This document shows, piece after piece, positions 22,560 to 33,977 of a stretch of DNA of 64,000 nucleotides (positions are counted from its first letter, which is position 1; each line of letters starts with the position of its first letter). The notes beneath the pieces were generated by a model, which saw only the letters and a list, made by a program, of their open reading frames with translations, made no database searches and was not told the origin of the DNA. The stretch is from Paralithodes platypus. Its lineage: Eukaryota > Arthropoda > Malacostraca > Decapoda > Lithodidae. The stretch is taken from positions 29,105,558-29,169,557 of the forward strand of contig CM064485.1 in assembly GCA_032716605.1 (NCBI GenBank), written 5' to 3'. Position numbers and translations under genes: made by a program.

Positions 22560-23160
22560 TACCTCCATCTCCCTTTCCGCTCGAGGGCGGACACATCCTC
22601 TCTGGAGCGGACATCTCCGCTCTGGTGCAAGCATCTCCGCTCTGCAGCGATGTCTATTCCGCTCTGGACAGGGCCCCCTTGGGCTCCTTCTTCACTTTGG
22701 CTTCTACACTGGATCTCTCCTCCACCTGTTCCGCTCTGGAGCGGACACCAGTCCCGCTCCTGGTCGGTCCTAGGCCTTCCCTCTTGCTGCCCTAGCCCTC
22801 CTGTTTTCACCTGGTTCTACTCTACGATTGTTCCGCTCTGGAGCGGACGCCAGTCCCGCTCCTGGTCGGTCCTAGGCCTTCCCTCCTGCTGCCCTGGCCC
22901 TCCTGTTTTCACCTGGTTCTACTCTACGATTGTTCCGCTCTGGAGCGGACGCCAGTCCTGCTCCAGGTCGGTCCTAGGCCTTGCCTTCTGATGCCCTGGC
23001 TCTCTTGTTCGCTGTGCGCTTGCCTTTCTCCTTTGCCTGGACTGCCTTTGTCCTGCATGCATGCCCCGCTCTGGAGCGGGAGGGTGTAGTCCGCTCTGGA
23101 GCGGGTCTGTCTGCTCCGCTCTGGGGCGGACTTTCCCGCTCTAGAGCGGACTTGCCCTCT
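22560..23160 (+). repeat. Palindrome array 1 of element A, including 102-bp tandem units
   Basis: At least six near-perfect copies of CCGCTCTRGAGCGG (near 22733, 22833, 22935, 23068, 23093 and 23136) plus degenerate half-sites. Three occur in tandem 102-bp units (GTTCCGCTCTGGAGCGGACR ... GCTCCTGGTCGGTCC). Stop-free frames across it are a by-product of composition. Function unknown; see findings. Confidence 0.85.
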
Positions 23161-23412
23161 CGGCCCTGGCACTATTTTTTGGCCAATATTGCCTTGTTTG
23201 TACTTGGGGTTTGTCGGTTACTGTGTCTCATAACCTTCTCCTTTACATCAGGCTGTGTTCCCGCTCTGTACTGCTGGGTCCCTTGGCCTGCCATCTCCTC
23301 TTCGATCCCTTCACCCTCAGGTACCCTTTTCGGTTCTTATATGGCTGTCATGCTTTATTTCAGGGTGTTTGAACCTGCACCTTGGTCTTTTCTGACCTGG
23401 GTTTTTGGGGTT

Positions 23413-23955
23413 GTTGTTGTTGTTGTTGTTCCCCAAGCTGCCTGGCCGAACAGCCCCAAGGCCCCGAGCAATTCCAAGGCCACAACCGAGCTCCCCCACA
23501 GAACCCTCCCCGCCGACCACAATAAAGCCTGGGTGACCGAAGCCACTCCATGGCGGGGATCTGAGGAGGGTGCGGAAACGCCCGGGAAACCAAAGCCCCA
23601 CCCAGGGCCCTGTGCCCCTCAGCAATTATGAAGAGAAAGTTGAGGGGCAAGGGAAAAATGTGACGCTTTGGCTTCCAATCTTGGTAGATTGGGAGGTCAA
23701 TCCACGGGAAAGACGCCGTCACTTGAGATCTAGAAAATATATAAGTTAAAGGAACAGTCAGAGTAAGCTATGGGTATGGCAGAGATCGCTCAGTTCTCAC
23801 TCTGATAGACCAGCCCATCACCACATGACTAGAACCCAATCTTCTCAGCATCAGCTAGGAAAGGCCCTAGAAAGCCACCTTTGGCGGGGGGATAGCTCCC
23901 CTATTTCAACCCCTTTCGGGGTCGGGCACCCGCCCGGTTTTTGGGGGCACCCCTC
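23413..23955 (-). mobile_element. S1 short retroposon, longest copy (543 bp)
   Basis: Inserted in element A with TSD GGTTTTTGGGGTT (23400-23412, 23956-23968). Element B has the uninterrupted site at 43039-43055. Minus orientation: the 5' end is near GAGGGGTGCCCCC and the 3' end is the shared LINE-like tail plus (AAC)n. It adds about 125 bp of 5' sequence missing from the 14057 and 20276 copies. Confidence 0.9.
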
Positions 23956-24348
23956 GGTTTTTGGGGTTCTTCGGACTGTTGCTGCTTTTGATGTATGCTT
24001 GGCCCTCCCGCATGGGGGGTCCGTCTCCGTCCTTCTCCACATTGGGGGGGGGGGGGGGGGTTATTACTTTTATGTACCTATCATAATGCCTGGTATATTT
24101 TGTGTGTTTTTTGCGCATACTGTCATACCTTCCTTCAATTTATGCATCCTCTTTCTCTGCGCTTCGTCTGGGTCTTCTGTCATTTCTCCCTTCGCTTACT
24201 GTGCGGATGTCGCTTCCTGCCTGCGCGTGCCTTGGGTGTGCCCGTCCGGCTATGGGAGCTGGGCATACTGGGTGCCCCGCCCTTGCTGCATGCTACTGCC
24301 GTGATAGCTTCACCCCCAGATGGGGTGGCCCGTGTCTCGTCAACTTTA

Positions 24349-25457
24349 TGACGATTGGGTCTCGCCCTACTTCACCGGATGCTGAGACGGCACGGGTCGA
24401 CCTCCCCGCTGCATGGTTGGGCGTGGCTCGGTCTGTTCAGGCCCATTTACACCGGGTCCCCCGCTTCATGGACGAAGGGGTTCGCCCCTTGCTGAACCTT
24501 CCTCTGGTGTCTCCGCGCCCTGTGGTCACCGCTTCGCAGATCCCTCAGTCTGGTGTGTCTCCGTTATCGGCGGACACAGCGGGGTCGATGCGGCACCACT
24601 CAGCTTCTCCACGTCGCCGGAAGTCTTCGACATCCCGCTGCCCTGCAGCTTCCGACCACACGTCTCTGGGCTCGACGACTTTTCGCCCTACGATGGCGAT
24701 GCTTCCCCCGGTCCGTGTTCCTGCTGGTGTTTCGGCCTTCTCCCCTGGTCGTCGTCCCGCCCATGGGCTGCTCGGGGAGATTGGGGCGTCGCAGGCCGCC
24801 GGACGTCTACCGTCGGCTCCTCCGCCATCGTTGCCGTTGGCTCTGCTACCACCGTTACCGCCTACTCCACCTCCTAAGACGGCGGGGGCTCTGTTTGCTT
24901 CGGCCTCTCCTCTTCTTGTCCGCGATGGTCTCCCGGATTCTCCTGGCTTTGTCGGGTCTGACATTCCGTGTGGCCTGCCTTCTCCTGCTCGGGAGAGTGG
25001 ACCCGTACCTCTGGCAGTGCAAGGCGCCAGGGTGGCGGTTTTCGGGTCTGGTCAGGTGGGGGCTGCCTGTGACCTCGTGGAACTGAGTGGAGGGAGCGAT
25101 GAAGTGTACGATGCCGTAGTGGTTGAGGCCTCGCCACGGGAGTCTTTCTCCTATACTCCGTCGCCTCGTCGGTCGCCCAGCCGTAGGAACCGTCGCCGGC
25201 CCATCTCTTCATCTTCCTCGTCACCACCCGAAGACCCTGGATGGGTCCTTCCTCTTCGGGCCATCCAGGAGGCCCAGGTTAGGGCTGAGGAGGCTAACGC
25301 TGCACGGTTTGCCTCCCTGCACGGGATGCTTGCACTGATGGCGGGAGGCTTGGAGCGTCCCCCTCCCATTCCTCCTGTGCTTCAACCTTGCGTTTTGGTT
25401 GTTCGATACTATTGCCTCCTCGGCTTGCTCTTGCTTGCCTATCTCCGGATTTACTAA
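24349..25457 (+). CDS. Element A ORF1 candidate, Pro/Ser/Arg-rich
   Basis: About 370 residues from MTIGSRPTSPDAETARV; the frame stays open upstream to 24102. Order: a conserved N-terminal module (residues 1-60, VPRFMDEGVRPLL), a Ser/Arg stretch, a Pro-rich stretch (LPPLPPTPPPK), SPSRRNRRRP with a Ser run, then a short helical-looking segment (IQEAQVRAEEANAARFASLH). Element B keeps the frame open for 369 residues with mostly scattered substitutions. Composition is gag/ORF1-like, but no zinc knuckle or known domain is visible. It could instead be frame openness from high GC. The start codon is not certain. Confidence 0.45.
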
Positions 25458-25479
25458 ACCTTCTTGCAGGGCACCAGTT

Positions 25480-25840
25480 TTCGTCTGCTTCCAGCTCCTG
25501 CGCCACAGTCTTACCCTCCATTGTACTCACCAATATCTTGCGTTCCTGAGCCGCAGTCTTCACCTATCTGGACCTCGCCAATACCTTGAGGTTCCTGAGG
25601 TGTGGTCTTCACCTCCTTTGCGCTCTCCTGTCCCTTGAGGCTCCTGCGACACGGTCTTACCCTCCTTTGCGCTCACCAATGCCTTGAGTTCCTGAGACAC
25701 CGTCTTCACCTACTTTGACCTCGCTCATACCTTGCGGTTCCTCGGGCGCAGTCTTCCCTACATTGGGCTCCCCAATACCTTGAGGTTCCAGAGACACTGT
25801 CTTCACCTCCATTGTGCTCACCATTCCCTTGGGATGTCTT
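25480..25840 (+). repeat. About 50-bp minisatellite in element A
   Basis: Roughly seven diverged copies of CCTTGAGGTTCCTGAGACAC followed by NGTCTTCACCTCCTTTGNGC. Related blocks occur at 22170-22270, and the array is present in B at 44565-44920. Confidence 0.8.
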
Positions 25841-26379
25841 TTTCCTTCCATCCCCGGTGCCGCAGGTCTCTCGGACGGGCTGTACTCCGCTCGCTCCGCC
25901 CTGGTGCGTGGATGTCTCCCGCTCCTGGTCGGTCCTATGACTCGACACGTTCTCTTCTAAGACCGCTCCCTTTCTTACTGCAATCTGCCTGCCGTCCTTC
26001 AACGGTGTCTTTGGCTTTGCTGCGCGGGTCCCTTTCGGCCTCTCCTCTTCAGTTGGGAATGTTTTTCTTACGGGCCTCTGGCGTCTGGGCTAGGGCCTCA
26101 CGGGGCCCGTTCCGCCCTAGGGTGGGCTCTCTCCTCCTCTCGGTCGGGCCTATGCTTTGCCTCTGTTCTTTACCCACGGCCGCTCCCACGTCAGCTGTGA
26201 TGCTAGACCATTCCGTTGGGACGCTTGGATGTACATCTCTGATGTTTTTACCCAGGGAGGCTCCCACGTCGGCTATCGTGCTAGCAGATTCTTTTGGGAC
26301 TCTTGGTTGTTCCTGGCCTTTCACCTTTACTGGTACCTACGGGCCTCTGACGTTTGGCTTCCCTACGCCCGCTCCTCCT

Positions 26380-27090
26380 TGGTGCGGCGCCTCCGCTCTG
26401 GAGCGGAAGATCCGCTCTGGAGCGGTGACTGTCTTTTTATTTCCGTGGATGCTTCCACGTCAGCTGTCCTGCTAGTCTATTCTGACGGACCTCTTGGGTG
26501 TTTTTCCCTTTCACCCTTCCTGATGCCTCAAGCCTCTCCCATCCGACTGCACTACATCTGCCCCGCCCTCGAGCGGAAATTCCCGCTCTTGGCCAGTTCT
26601 CTTCCGTCCTTCTCCTGACACCATCCCGGTTCCTCACTTGTCCTATGCCGCTCTCCGTTCTGGAGCGGAGCTTACTTTCTGCTCCAGAGCGGGATTTCCA
26701 CCCAGCGCGGAGCGGGCCGTTCGGGGCCCCCTCCACTCTGGGTCGGTTCTCGGTGGACTTTGCCTTGACTCTGGATGGGCCCTCAGTTGCCGTCATTCAT
26801 CTTACTACTGTTGCAGTCTTTCATCTTACTACTGGCTCAGTCTCGCTCCCTTGCCTCCCTAGGCTAGGTCATTCATCTTCCTACTGGCACCATCTCGCTC
26901 CATTGCCTCCCTCGGCCTCCTGGGCCGCTCCTGCAGCGTGCAACGCTCTCCGCTCTGGTGCGCAGCTTCCATTTCCGCTCCAGGGCGGCGAGGGCCCTTC
27001 CTCCTCCATTCCGCTCCTGGGCGGTTTCCGCCCCGGAGTGGAGAGGACCTTTCTGGACCACTCCGCTCTGGGTCGGTGCTAGGGTGATTT
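26380..27090 (+). repeat. Palindrome array 2 of element A
   Basis: Two perfect CCGCTCTGGAGCGG sites at 26392-26424, then degenerate forms (CCGTTCTGGAGCGG near 26655, TGCTCCAGAGCGGG near 26680, CCGCTCCAGGGCGG near 26967, CCGCTCCTGGGCGG near 27022). Matching sites are in B at 45556-46200. Confidence 0.8.
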
Positions 27091-27229
27091 GCTTTCCCTC
27101 TGGATAGGGACTCCGTTGCAGTGGTTTCCGGACTTCTCTTTTTTATCGGACTGTGCTCCCACTCTACTCTGATGGTAGGGTGGAGAAGAGGCATCTTCTC
27201 CTCCTCAGTGCCTTCACCCTTTGGGTATT

Positions 27230-28690
27230 CTTATTATCCTCTTCCATTATAAGGCTTTCATGCCTTCCTTCTGGGGATTTGCACCTGCCCCTTGGTCTTT
27301 TCTGACCGGGGTTTTTCGGGGTTCTTCCTCTTGCTGGTTCGCCTGGTCTCTCCCTGACCCTCCGCATGGGGGGTCACTCTTCACCCCTCACCTCGCACAA
27401 GGGGGGGGGGGGGGGTTACTCACTTTCCTGAAAGGTGCTCCATTTTCGAGGTGTAGTGAGCACTTTTGTGCGTCCTTCGGCCCTTGTGCCTGTTCATTTT
27501 CAGGAGTTTTTATTCCAGTATTTGTGCACCCATGCATTATCCTCCTGTATAGCCCTCCGTTCGAAGGGTCCCCCCTTTTTCGTCCTTTCCTTCCTACACA
27601 AGGGACGGAGGTAATCTCCTGTCACGGATTTACCGGTTTTTCACATTATTGTACTTACACACAATTCCTGGGCTTCCTACGTGGGCCGGCAGTATCTTTT
27701 TCCTTTCCGATTGCAAGGAGGATATCACTTCCTTCCTGCGCACACCATGGGTGTGTCCGTCCTGCCATGCCCGTTGGACGTAGAGAGTGTCCTCCCCTTA
27801 TCTCATGCTACAGCCGCGATGGTTTTCACCCTCGGAGATATAGCTCGTGGCTCGTGGATATTGTCCTTTGTGTCTCGTCCTCCTTCCCCGGACACGGATG
27901 AGGCGAGGTCTCGCCTCTGCACTCTGTAGTCGGGCATTGCTCTCTATGTCAAGGACCACTTCCATTGGATTCCACACTTCGTACGACGGAGGGGTCCGCG
28001 CCATGCGTCCTCTTCCCTCTGCTGTCTCCGTGGTGCCAGGCCGCCTTTCCTCCTGTGCCTCGTTCGGGCGTCCTCGCGGTTTCCGAGGACGCCGAAACGA
28101 CGGTGTGACGTCGCTCTCCTTCCCCATATCGCCGACGATTCCCGCCTCCTACGTCCGGTTCATGCCATACATGTGGCTCTGGCCGAGGCTCGGGAGCCCG
28201 TCACACTGCGTGCGACCTCCCTGCCCGGGCCTGCCACCCTATGGACGGATGCTCTGTCGAATGGACAGAGCGCCCGGGTAGTATGGTCTTCACGACACAC
28301 CGGGTTCGACGACCTAGCGGCCTCCTGGAGTGTTCCACGGGTGGCCTGGTTCGCCTCCTGCGAGGCGACCGGGTTGCCTGTGTTCCTGTACCGCTGGATT
28401 ACTCCTCCGGCGGAGGTACCGGTCGCGTTCAGCAAGGACTGGCGCTGGTGGCGGTCGGTTTATGTGTGTTCCACCAACCGCCGCCCTTTTTGATGTGCAA
28501 CGTCCTCCACAGGCTGAGAGGGTACCAGTGCTTCGTTTGGTTGTCGCGCCCATCCGGCCGGCCCAAGCCTGGTCCGCTCGGCTGAAGCGGTGGTACCCGT
28601 GTCCAGTTCCCCTAGCGATCTCAGATTTCCACTTGGTGTTGATTGGTGTCCTAGGGTCCTCGTTCGCCTTCACATCGTGGATGTTGTGAG
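27230..28690 (+). pseudogene. Element A second module, degraded coding-like region
   Basis: 27230-28020 repeats the module at about 23340-24500: CACCTTGGTCTTTTCTGACC-like start, CCGCATGGGGGGTC, a G tract, then a translated FVSRPPSPDTDEARSRL that parallels SRPTSPDAETAR of ORF1. A stop follows within about 30 residues. Further on, PATLWTDALSNGQSARVVWS and ALFDVQ-type phrases also occur in C near 53330 (DLWAVALSMGQSTRVVCS). Probably the remnant of a coding exon or polyprotein segment preceding the recombinase. No RT or RNase H motif could be found. Confidence 0.45.
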
Positions 28691-28699
28691 GCAGGGTGG

Positions 28700-29690
28700 A
28701 TGCCTAAGTTTCGTCGTTCTTTGACTGTCAAATCCTCTCCCCTGGATTCATTTTCCATGGCTGCCTTACGGTTCTCCCTGACACGGTTTTCCTTCTTGGT
28801 TTCCTACCCATCACGGACGCGCCCATCGGTGGCGTTCGTGTTTCCCTACCTCCATTGGTTAATCTTGAGACGCGTCCCAACATCTGCACCGCTCTTACGA
28901 ACCGCCTGTCGGCCATTCGGGTACCGTTTGAGCCTTTCACGGGGTTGGTCGTTCCTCCCTAGGACTTGGGTTCTTTTTGCGATCCTGCTTTATGCTTCGT
29001 CCGACGCCGCGTCAGCTTCCTCCTCAGTGGTTTCTGGCGGAGACTCTCGAACTGCTCTCGTCTGCCTCTTACGCTCATTACCCCACGCCTGCACACTTCC
29101 GTGACATGACATTGTTCTTTATGGCTTTGGCGACAGGTGAAGGAGTCCCCGGAGATGACTGCCAGGTCTAGGGTCCGACATTCCTTACATCGTTCTCCCG
29201 TCCTTGAGTCAGTTACTTTGGCTCCGTCTGTTCGTTTGGTTGCTACGACCGTACGCGACACTCCCGTTTTTATGCTTTTCCTGTTCCGGCTTTCCAATAT
29301 GGTAGGGTTCATAATCCGTTATGCCCAGTTCAAACCCTGCATCCGTATGTGTACTCGCTCAGGCCAGTGTCGGGGTTGCCTTTACGGGTGGCGCCTACAA
29401 CCTGTAGGAGACTAGGTCGACGTGCTGTGGGACTTCGCCTGTGTCGGTAGTTTCGGGCCAGTACCCCTTACGTTCTGGGCGCAGCTCGTGTTGTCCGTTC
29501 GTACGCTGCTACGTTCGGATTTTACATACTCTTTCTCGCCCGATCGTTGCCGACACGGGGCTTTGGTCTTCCCCCACCATGTATGTCTCCTCCTCTCTGG
29601 CCATGTCCACAGGCAGGCCGGGACGTCCTTGTCGTGCGTTGGGCCAGCAGGTTCACTCAGGGTCTACCTGCAGCATTCCTTCTGTCTCTT
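28700..29690 (+). pseudogene. Element A tyrosine recombinase, decayed
   Basis: Across three frames: RPNICTALTNRLSAIRVPFE, then WFLAETLELLSSASYAHYP and HFRDMTLFFMALATG (N-terminal helices and the region before the first catalytic Arg), SVTLAPSVRLVATTVRDTP, CPVQTLHPYVY, then VVRSYAATFGFY and GLWSSPTMYVSSSLA. The last two resemble the R...W/H...Y C-terminal box of DIRS/Ngaro-type recombinases, with Arg in VRSYA and the usual GxWSSP motif; the final Tyr position reads differently here. Such enzymes integrate circular double-stranded DNA. Multiple frameshifts; not functional as written unless spliced. Confidence 0.55.
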
Positions 29691-30255
29691 CTCCTTCTTC
29701 CTTCTTGTTCTTCTTTTATTGGGGGAGGGGGGGGGGGGGGGTATTGCACTATACCCATACTTGCACCTAAGTTAAAGGATTAATAACTAGGTTAAGATTT
29801 TTATATCATTTCTCGTCTTCAAGTATACTGTAATATGTTCTGTTGGTAGGTCTTGGCCTCCTCCCACTGAACTTTTCTCATGGCTTTCGGTGCTGGTCAC
29901 TGTGTATGCTCATGTCTTTTCTCGTCGCCCCCTGTACGGTACTCCTCTTCGACGTATGTCAGTATTTCCTCATTACTTTATGGGTCTTCCTGCCTTCGTC
30001 CGGATGGAGGAGGGGGGGGGGGGGGGGAGCATCCTGGACTTCATATTATTATGATGAAATGCAGCATTCTTTGTCTTAGGTTAGTTATCCCATGGCATAC
30101 GACTTGACTGTACTTGACCTCTCTTGATATGCACCTGTCAGTACACTCTTTCTATAAACTCTCTTGTTTAAGTCGGTCTTTCCATGGTCCTGATATTTCC
30201 TAAGGGCTAAAGTTTGTGTTTTCAGCTTGTATGTCCGCCTCCAATTTGGTACTCT

Positions 30256-30366
30256 AGCTCTACGTTGGAACGTAGAGGCTACTACTAAATTGGGAGGTTT
30301 AACGACCCTCCCAATACCAAATGAGGTAAACCTCCTATTTGGCCGTAGCCTCGGAGTATCAAACGT
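30256..30366 (+). repeat. Element A internal complementary region
   Basis: 30256-30289 is the exact reverse complement of the first 34 bp of the element (21066-21099). It is joined directly to the reverse complement of the last roughly 80 bp of the element (30700-30780; GGGAGGTTTAACGACCCTCC). One internal segment therefore reproduces a head-to-tail joint of the two termini, as in DIRS-1. Confidence 0.9.
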
Positions 30367-30430
30367 CATAGTATCCCGCCCTCGCGCCGTACCCCTGCCC
30401 ATCCAATCTTGTCTCTTGTAACTTGATACC

Positions 30431-30780
30431 GGGAATGCCCAATGAACCCTGTTGGGTAGTGGGGTGGATCCGTGAAGACGGCTGAAGGAGCCAGATAGGA
30501 TGGCCTAAAATCCTGTAATTTTCTCCTTTCTCATCAATATTTTCTTATTTTCCTTTTCAAATAGTGGCCTCCAAAGTATGTACAACATACCTAGTAGAGA
30601 GAGTAAGGTGCTACTCTAGATGTTATCGTTTTATCGCGCTAGTGATTTCGATAATTGCCCGCTCTAGAGCGGAGCAAAATTATACGATAAGTATATAGCT
30701 CTACGTTGGATACTCCGAGGCTACGACCAAATAGGAGGTTTACCTCATTTGGTATTGGGAGGGTCGTTAAACCTCCCAAT
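30431..30780 (-). repeat. Element A right inverted terminal repeat
   Basis: Inverse of the left ITR from GGGAATGCCCAATGAACC to TATATAGCTCTACGTTGGA, with CCGCTCTAGAGCGG at about 30660. It then has about 80 bp of unique right end (ACTCCGAGGCTACGACC to CCTCCCAAT) mirrored in the internal complementary region. Confidence 0.9.
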
Positions 30781-31121
30781 TAGGCACTGATTATTCGTTA
30801 TCACAGGTGTTTATTATACTTTGGGCATCAAATATTAGGTCTTATGTCACTTTCGCTTAGTTATATGCTTTGTAAACGTTTTATATACAATTTATTGTCT
30901 TTTTTCACTGATTTATATATTTCTATAGGTTGTAATCATATGAATGTCACTTATTATATACATATGTGTCGCTTTCACATATTATTATGGTGTAATTGTA
31001 TTTGTATAAATGTTCTCATAATACATGACTTTTGTATAACAATAAATTGTTTTACTTCCACTTTTTGCCTATATATATACTGTACATATTGTCATTATCT
31101 TTGGCACTTTCACTATGATTA

Positions 31122-33977
31122 TTAAAACTCCTGCTTGGAGTGGTAATCAAAGAAGCACCCTACAGCACAGAGTGCCACCCTGCACTCCACACACTCCAGG
31201 GTGGACTTTTTACCTGACCTCGCCCTCAGCCTGGTGTTGTAGCAGACATGGCACCGCTTCTGCTGCGTTCTTCCTGATTCTGACTGAGGCAGGGGAACAA
31301 GCCTGTGCATATTCATGTAATATGCACAGTGCAAGCGGTCAGTAGCGGCGGGCCCAGCATGTGCCACTGCCCTCTGTGGCGTAGCATACTTCTCCAGGAG
31401 CTCCTTCAACACCTGCTTTTGGAACCTCCGCAGGCTATTGAACTTCCTGGGTGTGTTCTCATTCCGAAGCTTGTAGATGTTGTAGGCGTTCAGAATGGAC
31501 ATGTCCACCATGTGTAGAAAGAACTTTTTGTACCATCTGCACGAGGTACGCAGGCAGTCAATGAAGCCTATCTGCATGTCGGACTTGTCCACCAGCCTCA
31601 TGTTGATGTTGTAGTCCAGGACAGCATCGGGCTTGGTCACCCTGGCCTGGGTGCGGCGATCCACCTTGCCAGTCTCCACCATTTCCCCCTTGTGGATGGT
31701 GCTCAGGAGGTTGACCATCCGCTGGTCGTGCCAGTGGATAGCCAGAATGGGCCCCGACTTCTTCCTGAACACATCACCTTTTTTTGTCTTTGGAGGGAAA
31801 GTTGGCATGCCCTTCCTTTTCCCTCGTACTGTGCCTACAGTCCCCCGTCTTGCGCTCAAGCAGGTACTTTGAGAGAGTGGGGGACGTGTAGTAATTGTCC
31901 GTGAAGAGGACGTGATTCTTGTGGAAATAGCAGTCCATCATGGCTTGCACCACTGCTCCGCCAAAGCCAATGAGGGGGTCCACAAGCACGTCCCCTTCCT
32001 TCCCGCTGTAGACCAGTAAGTCCAGGACATAGCCAGTTTGGCAGTCGCACAGCACAAAGAATTTTATGCCAAAGCGATGTCTTTTTGAGGGGATGTACTG
32101 CCGGAAGCTGAGTTTTCCCCAGAACAGCACAAAAGACTCATCAATGACGACCTTGCGGAAGGGCTTGAAGTAGGAGGTGAAGCGTTCTCGCATCATCTCG
32201 TACAACGTCCTAATCTTCCACAGCTTGTCTGGGAGGTGGACGTCGGTGTTGGTGACAAGATGGAGCGCTGCGAGGATATCAAGGTACCGGTCGCGAGACA
32301 TATATTTCCCGAAGGCAGGGGTGGATATGAGATCATTGGTGATCCAATAGTCAGGCAACCTATGCTTCTTGACATGAGGCATTAGCATGGTGAGTGCCAG
32401 GAAGACCATGAACTCATGATGAGTCACTGGGGTCCACTGCCTCATGTGGCCCTTGGTCACCTTGCCCAAAAAGTGGATCTGGAATTGGTGCTGCTTATTT
32501 GTCTCTTTGACAACATACCCTACCACCTCCTCATCAAAGAAGGCCTCAAAAAGTTTGTGTGGTGGAGCATTGGGGCCTGCGGGAAAATTGGGGGTAATGC
32601 CTGAACCCTCCTGTACCTCATCAAAAGCTGGCACATCAGGGTTGTACTCATCCCCGTCAACTACGTCTTGCCACTGAAAAACGTAGAATGGGTCTTGTCT
32701 ATGCTGACGAGGAGCTCCAGCTGGTGGCCCAGCACGCCCACGGCCCAACTCGGGAGGCGCGCGCCCTAGGGCGGCGAGGGCGGCGGCCAGCACGACGCCG
32801 GGCCAAGCGGATGGGTTGAGGGTCGTCCATGTAGTCATCGTCAGAGTGGTCATCTTGCCCTGACGGTGGACCTACATAATCATGGCCAGAGTCTTCCGAG
32901 AGGTGCCCTTCATCGTCAGTGGCCCCCACATAATCTGGCGGGGAACGAGTGATGCGTGGGCGGCGTGCGGGTGGGCGAGGTGGGGAAGGAGTGGCAGGTG
33001 AGGCTATGTCCCCCCGAGGTCCTGGGCTCCTTGGCCTGCGACGAGTGACAGAAAGCAATGCTTCACTGTCACTAGGCCCAGGTATTGGTGATGCGAGCTC
33101 AAATACTTCTTCAGGAAGACATGTTGAAGGCAGGAGAGGTGGGGAGGACCGTGGGGAAAGTTGCGGGGGCGTATGGCTGGGGCGGGCAGGGGTGGACGCC
33201 GCGGGAGCCTCGAACAAAACCCGCTTACTTTTCTGTCCCTTTTTGGTATATTTCCTGCCTTTCCCCTTTTCGGCAGCAGTATGTCTCCTGTCGGGGGACC
33301 TAGGAGGCAAATAGGCCGAAAGTGGGGGGGGGTCCTCAACCCTTGGCAGTGGTGGGGGTGGTGGGGAAGAATGCGGGGCACCCGGGTCATCTTGGGTGGC
33401 ATGGGTAGATAAGGGAGACAATGGCAGGCGAGATGAGTCACCACGCTCACCCTCACTCACAGCCTCATCCTCACCAAGTCTTTTGGCTTCTTCCCTAGCT
33501 GCCGCGGCCGCCTTTTCAAGTATTTGCTTCTTATATAAGTGTAGCTTGAAAGGCGATTTAGCTGGCGAAGGGCTTGGAGTCGTGTCACTCAAGTGAAACT
33601 TGGAGAGTGATCTTGAACTCTCCCACTCACTCACTCTCTCAACTTGACTGTCTTCAGATAAAACAGCTTTCTCAAAAGCTGGTACTTCACCTTCATCACT
33701 CTCATGTTCACTCGCAAATCCCACGAATTGCTCGTCTTTGTCACTCTCATCGCCATAATCACTCGACTTATAATTAGTGGAGTTATCACTGCCTTCATCA
33801 TCAACATTATGCTGTGCATCAGCACGCTCATAAAGTCTCAATGTCGTCTCAATACCACCGGGAGATAACACATTTAGGCGATGGCATCGGGGTAAGGCGC
33901 ATCGAACTAGGGCGGGCGTCGTAGGGAGCACGGTATCGGACACAGCGGAATCACTATTTGGCGTACTATCCATGATG
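31122..33977 (-). pseudogene. piggyBac-family DDD transposase, two frameshifts
   Basis: The likely start is the Met of MDSTPNSDSAVSD near 33975, about 170 bp inside the right TIR. The N-terminal 380 residues are acidic and Pro-rich (SPPPPPLPRVEDPPP). After a slip at 32700-32800 comes the DDE core: DPFYVFQWQDV, EFMVFLALTMLMPHV, then VVIDESFVLFWG (first Asp), HVLFTDNYYTSPTL (second Asp), a second slip at 31775-31860, and VDKSDMQIGF (third Asp). The C-terminus has a Cys-rich finger (CHVCYNTRLR, CVECRVALC). All catalytic Asp residues are present; only the frame breaks inactivate it. It cuts and pastes at TTAA and may represent the source of the P-MITEs. Confidence 0.85.

Larger units (their letters stand above)
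21066..30780 (+). mobile_element. Tyrosine-recombinase element A with DIRS-type ends
   Basis: 9.7 kb, inserted in the 177-bp repeat without a real TSD (the repeat resumes at 30781 sharing only 2-3 bases). It has a left inverted terminal repeat (21066-21367), an internal complementary region (30256-30366) and a right inverted terminal repeat (30431-30780). The interior carries palindrome arrays, an ORF1 candidate, a duplicated module and a decayed tyrosine recombinase. ITR plus internal complementary region is the DIRS hallmark and lack of TSD agrees with it. No RT or RNase H was recognised. Homology with B stops at the terminal repeats, so A and B are separate insertions and not a segmental duplication. 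Confidence 0.75.

Noticed and set aside
22223..23631. Long Ser/Leu/Pro-rich open frames across the palindrome arrays
   Set aside because: They occur in several frames and both strands, are built from the repeated GC-rich units, and run into the S1 insertion; composition artefacts.
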